Shown piece by piece: positions 16,472-16,781 of a DNA stretch of 16,781 nucleotides. The stretch is from Bremia lactucae. Its lineage: Eukaryota; Oomycota; Peronosporomycetes; Peronosporales; Peronosporaceae. Within the stretch, counting starts at the first letter, position 1. Every line of letters begins with the position of its first letter. Made by a program: the position numbers and the translations under genes. A model generated the notes under the pieces. That model saw only the letters and a list, made by a program, of their open reading frames with translations. It made no database searches and was not told the origin of the DNA. The stretch spans positions 157,145 to 173,925 of the forward strand of contig NC_090611.1 of assembly GCF_004359215.1 (NCBI RefSeq). Direction: 5' to 3'.

Positions 16472-16781
16472 AGCAACCTCAAGAGAATTTGCAAATCTCT
16501 TGACTAAAGTTGCTCCAGACACACAATCATTATGTGTCTCTGCACCTGGTGATGAGGTATCCCTCATCACCTTGAAGTTGAAAGTGACAAATGATTTGTC
16601 ACTTAAAGCCCTAGTGGACTGCGGAGCGTCGAATAACTTTATTCGTCGCCAGTCACTAGAGGGTAGTAGGCTCAAATATATTGAGCGCGACATCCCTCCA
16701 ACGAGGATGACGGTGCGTCTAGCGACAGGCGCATCGATAACAGTGATGAAACGCGTAGTGAAATTTCACTACACGTTAAGA
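16434..16781 (+). CDS. pol: Pol polyprotein start: aspartic protease (partial)
   Basis: Open from the frameshift site to the window edge, 116 codons, in the -1 frame relative to gag. About 60 residues in is LKALVDCGASNNFIRRQSL, the retroviral-type aspartic protease active site, with Cys in place of the usual Thr/Ser (D-C-G-A). It is followed by TMVRLATGASI-like sequence (RMTVRLATGASITV), the flap-side motif of Gypsy proteases. It matures Gag and Pol. No stop or frameshift is seen here, unlike gag. Reverse transcriptase, RNase H and integrase should follow beyond the window. Confidence 0.85.

Larger units (their letters stand above)
14829..16781 (+). mobile_element. Ty3/Gypsy LTR retrotransposon (family B), right end beyond window
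   Basis: 5' LTR 14829-15278, primer-binding site 15281-15291, decayed gag 15329-16449 with CCHC knuckle, a frameshift signal, and pol from 16434 with the aspartic protease motif, running off the window. The 5 bases before it (attat, 14824-14828) are the candidate target-site duplication. Assignment to Ty3/Gypsy rests on the gag type and the protease directly after gag; the integrase/RT order that would prove it lies outside. Confidence 0.85.

Noticed and set aside
16130..16693. 187-codon minus-strand ORF
   Set aside because: Antisense to the gag zinc knuckle and protease, which have clear family motifs on the plus strand.
1..16781. CRISPR array, tRNA, rRNA or bacterial operon features
   Set aside because: No regularly spaced repeats, cloverleaf or rRNA-like sequence was seen, and the spliced eukaryotic genes rule out a prokaryotic origin.

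Overview
The window looks like oomycete genomic DNA, probably Peronosporales (Phytophthora or a downy mildew). The grounds are compact intron-poor genes, short GT-AG introns of 60-84 nt, an Inr-like start element upstream of the heat-shock factor gene, eukaryote-only genes (20S proteasome beta-3, signal peptidase subunit, U2 snRNP protein, HSF), and Ty3/Gypsy LTR retrotransposons with a CCHC gag and a DCGA protease. Species cannot be named from sequence alone.

Layout. Bases 1-756 are retrotransposon DNA on the minus strand: the 5' end of one element (LTR 82-604, primer-binding site and leader to its left) inserted into an older LTR of a second family (remnant 605-756). Bases 757-1304 are AT-rich and hold a possible pol remnant and a perfect 18-bp hairpin. 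A seven-exon methionyl-tRNA formyltransferase gene lies on the minus strand at 1305-2829; it is split by six introns and carries one apparent 1-nt frameshift, so no single long ORF reveals it. It is divergent from an unrecognised membrane-protein gene (2933-3784). Then come SPCS3/SPC22-type signal peptidase subunit (4100-4715, one intron), a convergent F-BAR protein (4804-7974, minus), proteasome beta-3 (8446-9129, one intron), U2SURP/SR140 (9295-12318, three introns), and a heat-shock-factor-type transcription factor (12958-13779). From about 14560 to the end the window is again retrotransposon: a gag scrap, then a 450-bp LTR of the same family as the 605-756 remnant, a decayed gag, and the open start of pol.

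The host genes are housekeeping functions (mitochondrial translation initiation, ER signal-peptide cleavage, membrane shaping, protein degradation, splicing, stress transcription) and show no sign of forming one pathway. The most notable signal is at the gag-pol junction of the right-hand element: an in-phase A AAA AAT heptamer, a 5-nt spacer and a strong stem-loop that contains the gag stop codon, with pol in the -1 frame. This is the full layout of a programmed -1 frameshift site. Both LTR families also share the same 11-nt primer-binding site, which fits an initiator-type tRNA primer.
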